Assembly (NCBI RefSeq): GCF_008831285.2
Contig: NC_045142.1
Span: 16,431,354 to 16,495,353 of the forward strand
DNA: 64,000 nucleotides
Direction: 5' to 3'
Origin: Nymphaea colorata
Lineage: Eukaryota > Streptophyta > Magnoliopsida > Nymphaeales > Nymphaeaceae
Part shown: piece by piece, positions 1 through 12,060 of the stretch
How positions within the stretch are numbered: position 1 is the stretch's first letter
How the letters are laid out: each line of letters opens with the position of its first letter
The notes under the pieces: generated by a model
Database searches by the model: none
Told to the model about the DNA's origin: nothing
Seen by the model: the letters and a program-made list of their open reading frames with translations, nothing else
Made by a program: the position numbers and the translations under genes

Positions 1-159
1 AGTACTTTTTCTTCAGTATCATAGGCAGGACTAGCTCCTAGAGGCCATTAATTTCTATGTAGATGCATATGTAAATCCACAAGAGAAAAATTATAGTTGG
101 AAATCATTTGCAGTGTCGTATGCATGGAAGTTTCTAACCATTTGTTGTAAATATCAGAC

Positions 160-400
160 CATGGCCAATATACATCATATTGGGCCTGCACTGCAATAAG
201 GCAAGGGCTGTTTCAGGCCCTAGAAAGTTTCAGCCACTACAAGGCCGATTAAGGCCAAATCAGCCTGTATTGGGAAATTCAGCCTCGTATTGGTCAGTAT
301 TTCATTAAAACATAGTATAAAAACATTTTTTATTATTTTTATTTCAAAAATGGCCGATATAACTAGTATCAGCTGAAATGGCATATCATTTAGGTTTCCC
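160..400. repeat. GGCC/GCCGAT-rich imperfect repeat, possible transposon end
   Basis: About 240 bases with repeated imperfect words such as GGCCGAT, AGGCC and CAGCC in both orientations, ending in an AT-rich run. The rest of the first 690 bases is AT-rich with no coding signal that I can see. The pattern resembles the self-complementary ends of non-autonomous DNA transposons elsewhere in this window, but I could not define terminal repeats or a target duplication. Confidence 0.3.
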
Positions 401-699
401 ACATGAGTTGTTTTCAACATTTTTCCATTCATAAAAACAATCTAATTTCACATATGCTTCTTAATTGTATATATACATATATTGTCCATACATGTTCTTT
501 ATGTGACTTTAGTATTTCTACCACTGTATGTTTGAGATCCTCTGTTTCAAACCTATATCTTTAGGTTCTACAAATGGATATATTGTCTTTGTAAGGAAAC
601 TATATTGAAATCATGTGTTCATTTGCACTATGTTCTTTGTGAGTCATTTGCACTATGTTTGAAATAACCGACTTATTTGTTTACCTTATTTCATATTAA

Positions 700-2020
700 A
701 ATACATGAGACGACGCCGACAACAACAAGTTGTTATGTTTTTATGTTATATTTTTTATTATTTCATACGTCGAACACAACATCGACAACAACTTGTGCAT
801 CAATCAATTGGACTATCATATGAACAAAGACAAAAAATTAGAGATCAAATTATATATAAATTAGATGATGATGTATAATGCCGCAATATAACACGCATGG
901 GAACATCAACTTTCAAAAAGTTATGTAATATTCTTCAACATGGCCATGGACTATGTAGTACAAGACATTGTAAAGTAGAAGAGCAAGTTTCTCTCTTTCT
1001 CATGATGTTGTCTCACACATATAAACATCGGTTGGTTCAGTTTTGGTTCTATCATTCAACAGAGACAATTTCTCGATATTTTGACAAAGTATTGAGTTCA
1101 ATTATTCTATTAGAAGATAGATTCATTCAACAATCTAATGGATCAACTGTGCCAAATGAAATCTTATACAATAACAGATTTTATCCATACTTTCAGGTAA
1201 TAAATCAATTAATTTAGTTTTTATGTTATATAATATGTCAATATTGCATTAACACTAAATTGCATTTTAGAATTGTGTTGGTGCAATTGATGGAACATAC
1301 GTTTGTGTTAAAGTATCTTTAGAGGGTGCACCGAGATACCGTGGTAGAAAAGACTAGCCAACTCAAAATGTATTGGTTGCATGTTCTTTTGATATGAAAT
1401 TTACCTATTTATTAGCAGGTTGAGAAAAGAATCATAAAAGAGTGATTGGATTCACGAATCATAAAAAATGCATTGACGAGAAAAGACAAACTAAAATTCT
1501 TGAAGGTAATTGCAATTAAAAGCATGTATAATTTAATAATTTTATGAAATATGAACTTAACATGTGATTGTGTTCATTTTTTTAGGTAAATATTATCTTG
1601 TCGATGCTGGTTTACCTTTAGGGGTGTGAGATATCACTTAAAAGAATGCTCCAAGCGAGGCCTGCAAAATGTAAAAGAGTTTTTTAATCTTTGGCATGCT
1701 TCTTTGCGAAATGTCATTGAAAGATCATTTAGTGTATTCAAAAAAAAATTCTCAATTATAGCTAGTTCGACAAAGCCAGTCTATTCGTGCAACACATAGT
1801 CGGAGATCATTTTAGTATGTTGTATATTGCACAACTTTTTCATGGGTGTCGATCCAGATGCTAGTATTATTTAAGATGTTGATGCATAACTTACGAAGCA
1901 ACCTAGTGAAAATTATTTTGTTCAAGTTGATGTAGACGAACAGTATAGGGTTGCAGAATTCACACGGCAAAGCATCTCTTCGGCTATGTGGCAGAACTAT
2001 CAACTTCAAACTTCAATAAA
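700..2020 (+). pseudogene. PIF/Harbinger-type DDE transposase, decayed
   Basis: Translation in shifting frames gives the ordered landmarks of plant PIF/Harbinger (HARBI1-like) transposases. An N-terminal helical part has an EEQVSLFL motif and an ETISRYFDKVL motif (897-1217), then comes an apparent intron. After it are GAIDGTYV with the first catalytic Asp (about 1277), TQNVLVACSF, LVDAGLPL with the second Asp (about 1600), and NVIERSFSVFKKKF with the catalytic Glu (about 1712). Stops and frameshifts interrupt it (for example near 1355, 1421 and 1627), so it cannot make an active enzyme. A Myb/SANT-like gene follows on the same strand, the usual second gene of these elements. I did not find terminal inverted repeats. 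Confidence 0.85.
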
Positions 2021-2165
2021 TTGAATAACTGTGTATATGAGATATGTTGATTCTTTTTCTCTTATATTACATGTCATTGTAGACGTTCATTGAATTTAAG
2101 TACTTGATCTTTTATTATTACATGTGATTTTTTCTTTTCATTATGTATATCTTTCCTAAACTTGT

Positions 2166-3171
2166 TTTACTTTGCATTTAACTAATAACAATGAAGAAGA
2201 ATCAAATATATACATTGATGCATTACTGCTTCAACAAATAATAGGCAATAGAGTGAATGACACTTTTCCTACAACTGCTTGTGATAATGTTGTAACAGAA
2301 CTAAACGATAAGTTCGGTAAAATGCTCACCAAAGATCACATAAAAAATCGAATGAAAACGTTAAAGGGCTAATTTCAGTAGTTGTTATGACATCTTTAAA
2401 AGTGGTTTGAGTGGATTTAGCATTCATTCAAGGACAAATATGTGGACAACTGGAACCGAAGTGTGGAAGCCACTAATAGAGGTACCTAATTTTATTTTTA
2501 GCAATTTAATTATTATTTTTTATAATCAAATTTTTATGTTAAATATGTGCTTCTTTGCCGTTGTTATCTTTTTGTATGTTTTTTATAGGCAAATGGCAAA
2601 AAAGTGGATGATGACACCTGTTCTGAACCATGAGAAGTTAGTAAATTTATTTGGTAATGATAGAGCAACAGGGGAAGGATCGATGACAGCGAAAGAAAAG
2701 CGCAGCCGAATGACTTCAGCGTATGAGGGTACTCGCGATATAATCCAACTTATTGATGAAATGGTTTCTCAAAATCGAGCAGTATTAGAACCATTTATCA
2801 ACCTAGGAGACGAGTATGAAGTCCAAGTTGAGCCCAACACAGGTTCACTGCCAAAGCATAAAAGGAAGAGAAGTGTGAATGAAGATGATTTAAAAGAGTT
2901 TGAAATAGTGAAAGATACCTTTGAGAGAGTTGCTAATGCAATTGAAAAAAGTAATGTCATACTAGAGCCAAGACATTCAAATAAATATTCTAAAAAAGAC
3001 ATATTTCTAATATTTGAAGTCATTGGCCTTGAAGAAGAGTTACAAACAGAAGCATATATTCATCTTACTGATGATGAAAAAAGATGGAAACATTTTTTAC
3101 TTGTCCTTTTTTTAAGCGAAAAAATGTTTTACTTAGGATGCTTAGCAAAGCTGGAGTTATCTAAGACATGA
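2166..3171 (+). pseudogene. Myb/SANT-like DNA-binding protein of the PIF/Harbinger element
   Basis: This is the partner protein that plant PIF/Harbinger elements need besides the transposase. The first part contains YIDALLLQQIIGNRVNDTF and LTKDHIKNRMKTLK, typical of the Myb/SANT-like domain. A one-base frameshift near 2371 leads into a frame with CYDIFKSGLSGF, MWTTGTEVWK and PLIE. An intron-like stretch follows (gtacct at about 2481 to ttatag at about 2588). The last part has KKWMMTPVLNHEKLVNLF, DRATGEGSMTAKEKRSR and a C-terminal tail rich in charged residues, ending at TGA 3169-3171. The last part (about 190 residues) is open, so decay is milder than in the transposase. Confidence 0.8.
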
Positions 3172-3179
3172 ATGTTATT

Positions 3180-6100
3180 TTTTATTTTGCTATGTGATTT
3201 TTTTGTCTTTAATCAATTATTATGTTTTCTAAATTTTTATTAGATTTATTACTATAGAATGAAATGTCGAGTGTAAGTGTGGTTCCTCTTTTATTGAATC
3301 AAGAAATCAAATTAAAAATATTTTTCCTAAGAAACAAATTTTGATAAACCATCGCAAATTAATGCCCATATAGTGATTGTTTTTTGATGGTCAATATCAA
3401 CTTTTTGAAAGGTGGGTAGAAAACAAAAAGCTTTTAAAAGGTTCGATTCTTTTAGCAATTTAAAAGTTGACAGCTGCAATAGACTGTGGATTGGACTTTT
3501 CAACAGTTGTTAAAATTTCTGAGCAATCTCATTATATAGACAGAGAAGGAACCAACTAGCCAGAAACGATCATAGACGTAGTTGCAACTTGCAAGCGGTC
3601 CAGCAGGCACCATTTATTATTGAGAAATCGGTTATTTTAGTAGGCCATGATGCAATCGGAACAACAATATCAGAGTAATTTTCTGTCTGAGGAGCTCTAA
3701 TACGTTAAATTGTAATTATGGATGACGATACACGAGAAACAGGCAGACAGCAATAGGGGAGTTGAGAGATCATTATCTATATGACGACCTCAATATCAAG
3801 TTATCAACCTCAAATGTCCCTTGATATGAATATTGTTTTCACCATGTGACAGATAAGAGCTTACATTTACTGTGTATTATTTAGATTAAAATGCATATAT
3901 TTAAAAAGATGTGTGGCTGGGTTTAGCTTGAGATGGTTTACAGACACGTCAAATTTTGCCACTCAAATTTCTACCTTCCATAACTGAATGACCTAACATC
4001 TCATTTTAGTTAGAGAAGGTTATATGTTAATCTTAATAGAGGTGAATGTGAAAACCCTCTGCCTCTGTTTGACACGGTCAAGCACACTCTCCCCTCTTAT
4101 AATCATAAAACTAAAAGTTTTTAGGGCTTATTTTCATCAACTAATCAATTCCCAAATATGAAGGTGGAATTTGTATGATACCTTGTTCTGGACTAACTTT
4201 GGGTAGTTGATGTGTTGATCATGTCAAAATGCTACACATGAACAACAACAAGGATATCTGTAAACATAGTTGCATTGAAAGGCTCAAGTTCATAAGTTTT
4301 AAAGGTAAACCTCTCAATTTTTTAAACGTTTTTGAATGTTAGGGGTATTATTGTAAAGTATGTGTACCACCATCGTAGCTCTGGTACCTTGTGAGCCTCA
4401 CTGTGCTAACTCCCACTCACGCACGCTAAAACAGAAGCCCAACTCCAACAAAAGGGATTGATAATTCTCATTAGGGTTAATCCTCGATGGACATAGTATA
4501 CTTATACCCATGGCTTGGGTTATTACATGGTCTACTTCCTGACCCACTAAACCATCTCAACCCACATAACGGGTCACTTATGTCTACCTACTAACTAGAA
4601 AGCTTTTCTGCTATAAACCTACTAGATTCCTAACAGTTTCATGGCCACAAATTGTGCAAATGGACATTGGTGAATATTAATATTTACTATTGCGTCAACA
4701 TAATTAAAGTATTTATAATTTATTGTTGTCCTCAACTATGCCCAAAGCATATTTAAAGCATATTCGTCCATATCTGGTTATATCGCACTATACAATCCAG
4801 GGTGATTGGTTGACTTCTTTTGCACGCAATCTACCATAGTACTTGTTTCTCCAATTCTCATTTTTATGGTCTTTGTCCTCTTTTATCTTTATAGTCTATA
4901 ATCGTGAATGATACATTCTCATGGCCACCTTGTATCTTTGCAAAGTAACATAAGTTTACCTTGGTGCATCACCAACATTCTCAGCTAATTGACCTATTGT
5001 AAAATGGAATTACGCCATTTGGCAGTGTGACCTAAACAAATGAGGTATACCGGGAGGTGTTAAATCATGATTACGATCACATGAGAAGATATCTCTAATG
5101 TGTCTCATTCAAAATCCTTATTATCACTATTTTCACCTGACAACTACATTTTGAACCTGGTTTATGGTTTCCTAGATTACAACTTGGTCTCTTATAACCT
5201 ACATTGGAACATAAGTATGTCTTTCTAATGATGACATTCTACACATTTCTATTCTTAGAAAACATTCTACATTCAAAAAACATGTTTTAGAGCATGACTA
5301 TTGTAAAACGTGTAGACATTGGCCTTGACCTCATTATTAAATTGCATCCATACTATCGAAATAGAAAGGTCAACAATATTTCTAGGACCTGCAGTTGTAC
5401 CACTCTCATGATAGAAAAATGTCAGTCACCTTTCTTATTCTCGGGAACGATGCCATTGCTACTTTCGACTGTGCTCATACCATTCTCCAAAATTTTTTGA
5501 TGTGTCATCCAAGTATTTCTTTCATTACTAGAACCTTCATCTACTTGAGATCCGGCTTTTATCATTGCTATCATATTCTTTATTGCTACCAAATGATACA
5601 AATACTACGATATATAAGTGAGATATCATACAAAGTGAACTTTAGTACACATGCATATACAGAAGGCAGCAATTTGAAGGGATAACTAGGCATTTGTAAC
5701 AATTTACAAGAGATACATGTAGCAACTAAATGATAATTAACAGTGCAAGATCTACTATCCATAACAAAATAGAACTGTAGATACTTGTCGAACATGAAAA
5801 CTGTAAGGTGCAGCAAGTGACCAATGTGAAGCTAATGCACATACATAATAATGGCGATTTACATATATGCATCGAACTACAACAATATGGTGAAATAATG
5901 CAATACTATCAACATAAAAGTAAAACTACTACAACTTAATAGACATAGAAACAATCAAGTGTAACATCTTACCAACATGAAGTGAATTAACATATGGGAT
6001 GATGGCGAATTAACATATATGCATTGAACTATGTACACAACAATATTTAATAAAATTAAAGCAAATAAAACAATTTAACATATATACAGATAAATAGCAA

Positions 6101-6700
6101 TTTAAGTTATATGCTGTAGTTACAGCGAATTAATATATATGATGATGGTGATGTAGCATATGTGCATTGAACTACATACGTGGCAATTTTGCTAAATAAT
6201 AGCATAAATAGTACCAACAAGTTACATCAAATGAATAGCTAGTATGTTACTAGTTGACGACACTTCCTTTGCTCATCCTTACGACCTCACAAAGATGTCA
6301 ATAGGTTCAAACGTTCTTATAATATGTCCAACTGTAAGACCACGGACACTTTTTCAAACTACAATAACAATGTGACTATGTAAATCCTAGTTTATACAAA
6401 AGCACATGATTTTTGTTTTTAACAAAAATACAATGACATAAAGAGGTATCACATGATAATGACTCTTGCTAATCTATTTTTCTGTTTATTCCCTTAACAT
6501 GACTTCCTGCAATACTATTTTTTCCATCATCATGGCTCATTTTCATTGTACCTAACCACTAAATGAACCAACCTGTGTTGTCTTCTTGAAACTATTATCA
6601 TCTTCTTCACTCATGCAAGATAATCTCTAATGCAATCAATCAATTTCTCTATCAATGGGAAACAGGAAAATAGGTGGGAACTGTTTTCACAATAAATATT
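3180..6700. other. Intergenic stretch without a recognised gene
   Basis: AT-rich sequence with many stops in all frames. Near 4376-4390 there is a word resembling the complement of an initiator-Met primer binding site (gctctggtacc), followed by about 240 bases that could be a worn LTR in minus orientation. I could not pair it with a second LTR. Short recurring words such as 'acatatatgcat' and 'gaattaacatat' occur at 5860-6190, giving a locally repetitive look without a clear unit. Confidence 0.4.
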
Positions 6701-7314
6701 TTATAATAGATAATGAGAAGCGTTTAGGTAAAAGTGCAATGTGCTTAAAGATATCAGTGCCCATTCTTTTTTATTAATGAGAAATATGGAAACAAATACT
6801 GCATAGGTCCCTCCGAATACACACCAATGTGTTGGAGGCCGAACATGCAGCACCTTACCGAGAGATAAGGTTGTGAGACAGGCGATGGTGTGACACCCTT
6901 CTCTGCCTTTCATACGATTTGCCCAAGACAATATTGTTGTGACCACTTTTGGTGTTTACAAATATTGGTTTTGGCTCTCGGTAGGCGAGACAGTCCAAAG
7001 CGTTTTCTACTGTCTCTCGCTTTTTCATCCTGATGGTGCATGATGGCGCTTCATATCCACCAATCACCAAGCCACCCATGACTTGAAATCTTCATAGCCA
7101 GCAAACTGTTGCACCAAGTTACATCTGAAAAATGGCTTAAGCAACCAAGACTGAAATCCGATGCAGTTACATAAAACACATTCCTCTCAACAAATTGGGA
7201 TCTTGCCTCCCTGTCTACTTTACAGTGCAAGTTGTAATAGCTTACTTCCCCTGAATAAATTGGGATTTTGCCTCCCTACTTTACAGCTTGTAATAGCTTC
7301 CACATTCTACACAA
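6701..7314. other. Downstream flank of the nuclease gene, no gene recognised
   Basis: Holds the 3' untranslated region of the minus-strand nuclease gene and unassigned sequence. A direct repeat of about 30 bases ('aaattgggat(c/t)ttgcctccct') occurs at about 7192-7214 and 7257-7279. Minus-strand reading frames of 70-80 codons at 6701-7079 overlap each other and show no family features. Confidence 0.4.
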
Positions 7315-9875
7315 TCACACTCCCCTTCTGTTGTCTTTCCTCCATTCCCACGGTTTCTCTGGGTCCGACGAAGCCCATAGCCCAATTCGAGTGACTTGAG
7401 CCTCCTTCTCCCACTAGCATGAAGCCAGAGCACAGAACAAAAAACGAAAGGAATATGAAGCAGAACGAAAAAGAAAATTAAAGCAATTCAAAACAAAGGG
7501 GTATAACTCCTCACTTTTGCAAACTGAGGACGCCTATCATACGCCACGTAATGCCATGCAAGTCCCTTTTTGAGCATGAACTCCTAAGGAAGACAATGCA
7601 AGAATAACAGAAAATTGAAATATTAAAATGCTGATACCATCCATGATCTAATTGTTAAGCATCTTAGTAGAGCTTGCCTTCTTCATCACATACCTGGACA
7701 AATATGCCGTTGCAGTAAACATCTGCCACGGAACGTCCATATTGATCTTCTTCATACACATGGATTTCCAGGCTGTTTCCTCCTACCAAATTTCTTAATG
7801 CCTCCTTCGCTTCAGCACCATAAGGCATCGAACTTTCAGGGGCATCGATTCCCCTGTCAAGCGGGTCATTTTTCATATATCACTCTCATAAATCTTGCAA
7901 ATGAACGCGAGCTTGTTTATGTGACTGACATTTTCATACCTTAGCCTGATACGGTACTTTCTTGCAAGAATATCTCCATTTGGACCGTTGCTGACCCTGA
8001 AAAAGTGTATACAGAAATGAAGATATCCAACTACAAGTTCCATGTGCCCTGAAACCAAAAGAGATCGAAAGAGAGAGAGAGAGAGAGAGAGAGAATATCA
8101 ACTACAAGTTACCATGTGCCCTGAAACCAAAACTATACAAGTTACTATGTTCCCATGTGCCCTGAAACCAAAACTACAAGTTACCATGTCCCCGGAGAGA
8201 GACAGAGAGAGAGAGAGGACAACTAACCATTTTCAGCTCTTAGCTTCTCAACAATGGAAGGTAGTGCTGGCGGAAATCGAACCTAAGATGTGCCACAGGC
8301 CTAACCAACTACGCTACATACCACCAACTAAGCTACATCCCGGTTCGCGAGAGAGAAAGAGATATAGATAAAGAGAGAGAGAGAGGTTCGGGCACATCAA
8401 TTGGCCAAAACGAACGTACCGATAGCCAGCTTTAAATATTTGCTTCTGCAGAGCGTTAGCTTCTGCATAGTTCTTCTTTGCAAGTTCCTTTGATCTTCTG
8501 GTGACTGCATTGCGTACAGAGTCGGGGACTTGCGCAGATTCTCTGGCCTCCTTAGTGTCCACATACACGGTTATTGTATCGCCATCTGCAACATCCTTCG
8601 TGTCTACCTGTAACCGATGCATCACATGCGGAACATGTTAGCAGAGAATTTGTTGGTCGCTAGCGATCTGATCAATAAATGAAGACAAAAGGGAAGCTCA
8701 CAGGAAGTGTCGTAAATTGGAGCTTTACTCCAGGCAAAGAAAGGGGCAACCCTTGTCCAACCCCAGTTATAGCGTCGGTTGCAGGTAGACCATAGAACGC
8801 GAGGACACCCTGCAGTCGTTACATATGAAACTGGGCATAACAGCATATCGAATTAACTGTACCAGTGAACCATATAATGCAAAGCTACCTCTACATCTTC
8901 CTTCCTATGCCTCCTCAGTGTTTCAATGATGAGCTTGGATGCTGCTTCTGGTGATTTTGGAGGTGGTTTGGCTTCCTTCCATGCCCCAACCAGCTTCTTA
9001 TACCTTTATAGATGCCAACAGAATGAGTAACAGAGCTCAATCCACAGCCAATGTTTCTGATAATACATACAGCAGAAGAACCTAAGGCTCAATTCCGGTG
9101 AGGGCCAACTCCCCTCACCATTTGTTGGTCCGAATCCTGGGCAATGAAAGGGCATGAAGTCTACCTGATAGACGGCGGCCGTGAAGCGGCCGATAGATCC
9201 TTTAAAATTAGATCTCGTTTTGTAGAAGACCAAAAAAAAAAAAGCTCGTGATATTCGTCAAAGAAACGATGTAATGTCCATTAAAATGATTTTCAGAAAG
9301 CTGCTCGCTTGGCGAATTTCTTTCCTTCTTGTCTTTGTTTCGTAGCTATGTGAAATGAGCAGAAGACTAAAATGACCAAACGAATACCACCGCAGCAATG
9401 AATAACCTAACTATTTCAAATGAATGAAGGGTAAAGTGAGAAATTTGTTCATAACGAGGTCCTTTAATGAAAGAAAATTTCGTCGCGGAGAAAAGGAAGA
9501 AGAGAAACATGCCTCAGCAATCATTTTTTAGGTTCTTACAGATGAAATAAAACGAAAAGCGAAAATGGGGTATTTACCAATTAGCCTGCGCTTTCTTTGA
9601 GGAGACGACGTGTCTGCTCAACCCATCAGGGACCTGAAAAAAACAAGTAAGATGGAGATCAGAATGTCCTCCGTTGGTGGCAGTGACGGCGGTGGTGGTT
9701 TCTAATGTCGATGATCGGAAGCAACCTCGCCGGTGTTGTCAAAGTGGAAGAGGTCGTGGGCAAGAACGGCGACGCCGGGGGTGGGGTAAGTGACCCCATG
9801 TGGCCCCAACGATTGGCCTTCCTCCTGCGGGCTCGGATTGCAACATTTGCCAAGCAGCCTGAGGACGTTGCCCAT
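7315..9875 (-). CDS. CAN: Ca2+-dependent staphylococcal-type nuclease (CAN family), nine exons
   Basis: Plant CAN nucleases cut DNA and RNA in a Ca2+-dependent way with a staphylococcal-nuclease fold. Exons on the minus strand are 9875-9726, 9633-9578, 9003-8889, 8809-8702, 8607-8420, 7996-7940, 7853-7694, 7583-7515 and 7413-7315. All have GT/AG borders and matching phases and give 333 residues, close to the about 320 of Arabidopsis CAN1. The chosen start opens [15 protein letters not shown] fits N-myristoylation and the two Cys fit palmitoylation, as known for CAN1 at the plasma membrane. [20 protein letters not shown] is a family signature. The catalytic core is intact: [11 protein letters not shown] (Ca2+-binding Asp), [12 protein letters not shown] (Arg and Glu matching R35 and E43 of the bacterial enzyme) and YEEDQYGRS (matching R87). 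The C-terminal [13 protein letters not shown] and EKPWEWRK are conserved. The exon 1 donor (gttgct) is weak. An upstream in-frame ATG at 10040 exists, but family N-termini favour 9875. Confidence 0.93.
8028..8217. repeat. Short repeat cluster and GA microsatellites in a nuclease-gene intron
   Basis: Four imperfect copies of a unit reading 'tacaagttaccatgtgccc' plus 'tgaaaccaaa' lie at about 8032-8060, 8104-8131, 8137-8171 and 8174-8192. GA tracts sit at 8071-8094 and 8194-8217. All are inside the intron between exons 5 and 6; a further GA-rich patch is near 8349-8385. Reading frames across this area are products of the repeats and not protein genes. Confidence 0.8.
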
Positions 9876-10440
9876 GATGATGATCGCGACGGCGATCGAT
9901 GGCTGAAGCAGGACGCAGCGGCGTCTTCGAGCTCCCCGGTCTGCCCCTTCACCGGCCAACCTACCTCGGCGAGATCTCTCTGAGCGCTGATCCTGGCATT
10001 GGTATGCCAGAACCTCAGTCGGGGCAGCGCAGCAGTCCACTTTACGGGCAGGACTCAGGAGGAGGATGGTCCGGCGGAGTAGAGCCCAAAAGGAAAATTT
10101 TCATTTGCCACCTTCGACTTCGGGAGGTGAGCAGGTTGGCCCGTCTTCTTTCGACATGTATGGCCACTTTCACGGCCCCCGATACAAAAGTTTAACTAAA
10201 TTAACGCAAAAGTACCCTTCACCTTTGACGTGAATCTCAAAAAAATCTTAATCCATTTTCTAAACCAAAGACAAAGCTTTTTTCTCATTCTACTATTTTG
10301 ACTTTCTACTGCGTCCCTACGCCAACTCTCTTTCATCTGATTTCCAGCACCCATTTCAGTTGACCCAGATTTTAAGTAAATACGCCCTTTCTCTCTTTCT
10401 GGTGTTGAGTTACCTTGCGAGTTAGGGGTCATTGACAACA
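9876..10440 (-). promoter_or_regulatory. Probable 5' UTR and promoter region of the nuclease gene
   Basis: The stretch upstream of the CAN start is markedly richer in G+C and CpG up to about 10080 than the AT-rich surroundings, as is common around plant gene starts, then becomes AT-rich. I cannot place a TATA box or transcription start with confidence. Confidence 0.4.
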
Positions 10441-10866
10441 ATAATAATAGTATGTTATTGTCTAATAAATTGCACCAACTTTTGAGGCAGTCATATTATT
10501 ATTGTTGCCAAATGCTTATATACAAACCTTGGGAAGGTTAGGATGGAACTTTTGTTTCAAGCGAGGATGAAACTTCTGTCTTGAAACAAGAGGCATGGGC
10601 AACCTGGTTCTCACATTCGAATTGTTTTAGTGAAGCAGCAAACACCATTTGACAAAGTGCAGCCATGTGTGGAAAGCCATCATTGTTGGTAGTATTTTTC
10701 ATTTTTTATATGTTCTTGTTGCGAATGCATATGAGAATAAAGCATCCCTTGCAAGGAAATGTCCATCATTGTTTTGTTCATTGAAGAACTTCTATGATAT
10801 TTTATGAGGCTTGTAGATGTATAACATGAATATTAGAGAGCAAGATGGTAACCATCAACCAACCCA
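10441..10866. other. Spacer without a recognised gene
   Basis: AT-rich sequence with an 'aataataata' patch near 10440 and no recognisable coding or repeat structure. It separates the nuclease gene promoter from a copia LTR relic. Confidence 0.35.
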
Positions 10867-11147
10867 TGTTGCGGTGATGGAAGATATGGATAAGGCAATA
10901 AGGAGAGAAAACTACACTGAATGAAATAATCATAGAAATAAGATAAGATATAATTCAAGTCAAGAAAATTACCATATACATCATCCTTGATCCTCGGAGC
11001 TCCTCATGTAAATGAAGTATTGATAAAGGAACCTCTATCTCTATGTGAAAGGAAGAAGAAAAAGTAAGATCGAGGATGTATGTGTGCTTATGCTCCCAAC
11101 CTCATTAAATATTTAAGTGTCCCTTTTTTTTGCTGTGGTATCAGAGC
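10867..11147 (+). repeat. Probable 5' LTR end and primer binding site of a copia relic
   Basis: The word TGGTATCAGAGC at 11136-11147 is the standard primer binding site complementary to initiator-Met tRNA. The preceding sequence, perhaps from the TG at about 10868, would be the 5' LTR. The LTR end lacks a clear CA and no 3' LTR copy was found in the window, so the left border is a guess. Confidence 0.5.
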
Positions 11148-11384
11148 TACATGGTTGATCTTCTTTGTCATCTTTGACTTCTTTAGAGTCGAGTGAATCA
11201 CAATAGTCGTCTAGGACGAGTTTTGACTTTAGCTTCAACCAGGTTCTGCCCAACCTCAATCACTTTCCCTCAATTAAACTCACGTTTGAAATCCATCTGT
11301 TGTGGGACTCACAATTTAAACCAAGTTTGATTACTTATAGTCTCATGGGATTGATTGAAACGAGTTCTTCTCCTACTAAAAAAA

Positions 11385-11962
11385 ATTGGTGAATCATGAG
11401 TGAATCCTGCTTATATCTCTTGGTTGAAGCACGAACAGCTTGTTATGAGTTGGATAATATATTCATTGAATGTATCTATACTTAGTCAAGTTATTGGCTT
11501 GAAGATGTCTCATGAAGTATGGTCTTCCCTAAAAAAATAAAATAAAACAAAATAAAATAAAAACTTATGTTGGGCACTCACACTCTCGTATTATTCAACT
11601 TAGAGGGCAACTCCAAGATCTGAAGAAGGGGTAAATCTGTGGATGAATACTTTCACTACTAAATCTATTGTGAATCAACTAGCTGTCGCCTCTAAACCTA
11701 TTGAAGATGATAACCAGTTATGAAACTCTTCAAAGGCCTGCCAAGTGAATATCATGCCCGCTGGGTTTCTATGGAGACTCACTCTATGTTTGTGTCTCTT
11801 GATGAACTTCAGAGCATTTTGTTGATTCAAGGACGACATATAGTTGACAAAGCTTATGCTGATTCTCATTGCCTCTATCAATTTAACCAACAAAACAAGT
11901 TTTATAACTCAAAACGGGAACCATGAAGAGTCTGGTTACTGTGCTGATGGTCACGGAAATCA
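11385..11962 (+). pseudogene. Copia gag (UBN2-type) relic
   Basis: Frames read in pieces match copia capsid proteins. A segment like NPAYISWLKHEQLVMSWI is followed by a part resembling 'SVDEYFH..KSIVNQLA', then a region equivalent to 'ALKGLPSEYHA', a DELQSILLIQ-type motif, and a glycine-rich tail before the zinc knuckle. Several frameshifts and an AAATAAAA run at 11530-11560 break it. It lies 3' of the primer binding site in the expected order. The coding stops at about 11962, where an unrelated repeat begins with CAATGTTG. Confidence 0.65.
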
Positions 11963-12060
11963 TGGCAACCAATGTTGTAAAGTGCATTGATGTGAAGCGA
12001 TGCATTGAGCTTGTGAGGCGAGGCAAAGCGCAATAGCAATAGAGTGAGATAATGTGTAAG
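11963..12060. repeat. Possible hAT-like element end starting CAATGTTG
   Basis: The gag relic is cut by sequence starting CAATGTTGTAAAGTGC, followed by self-complementary GCATTGATG/GCGATGCATTGAG and GAGGCGAGGC words. CAATG-type starts match hAT terminal repeats and recur at 35227 and, reversed, at 45215. The opposite end and a target duplication were not located. Confidence 0.35.

Noticed and set aside
4370-4640. Possible minus-strand LTR with a primer-site-like word (gctctggtacc)
   Set aside because: No partner LTR, no coding remnants placed correctly and no target duplication found; left only as a remark in the spacer entry.
6701-7079. Two overlapping minus-strand frames of 74-81 codons downstream of the nuclease gene
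   Set aside because: No conserved motif, mutually overlapping, no splice link to the nuclease gene.
8042-8371. Plus-strand frame of 109 codons with RERERE runs
   Set aside because: A translation of GA microsatellites inside an intron of the nuclease gene.
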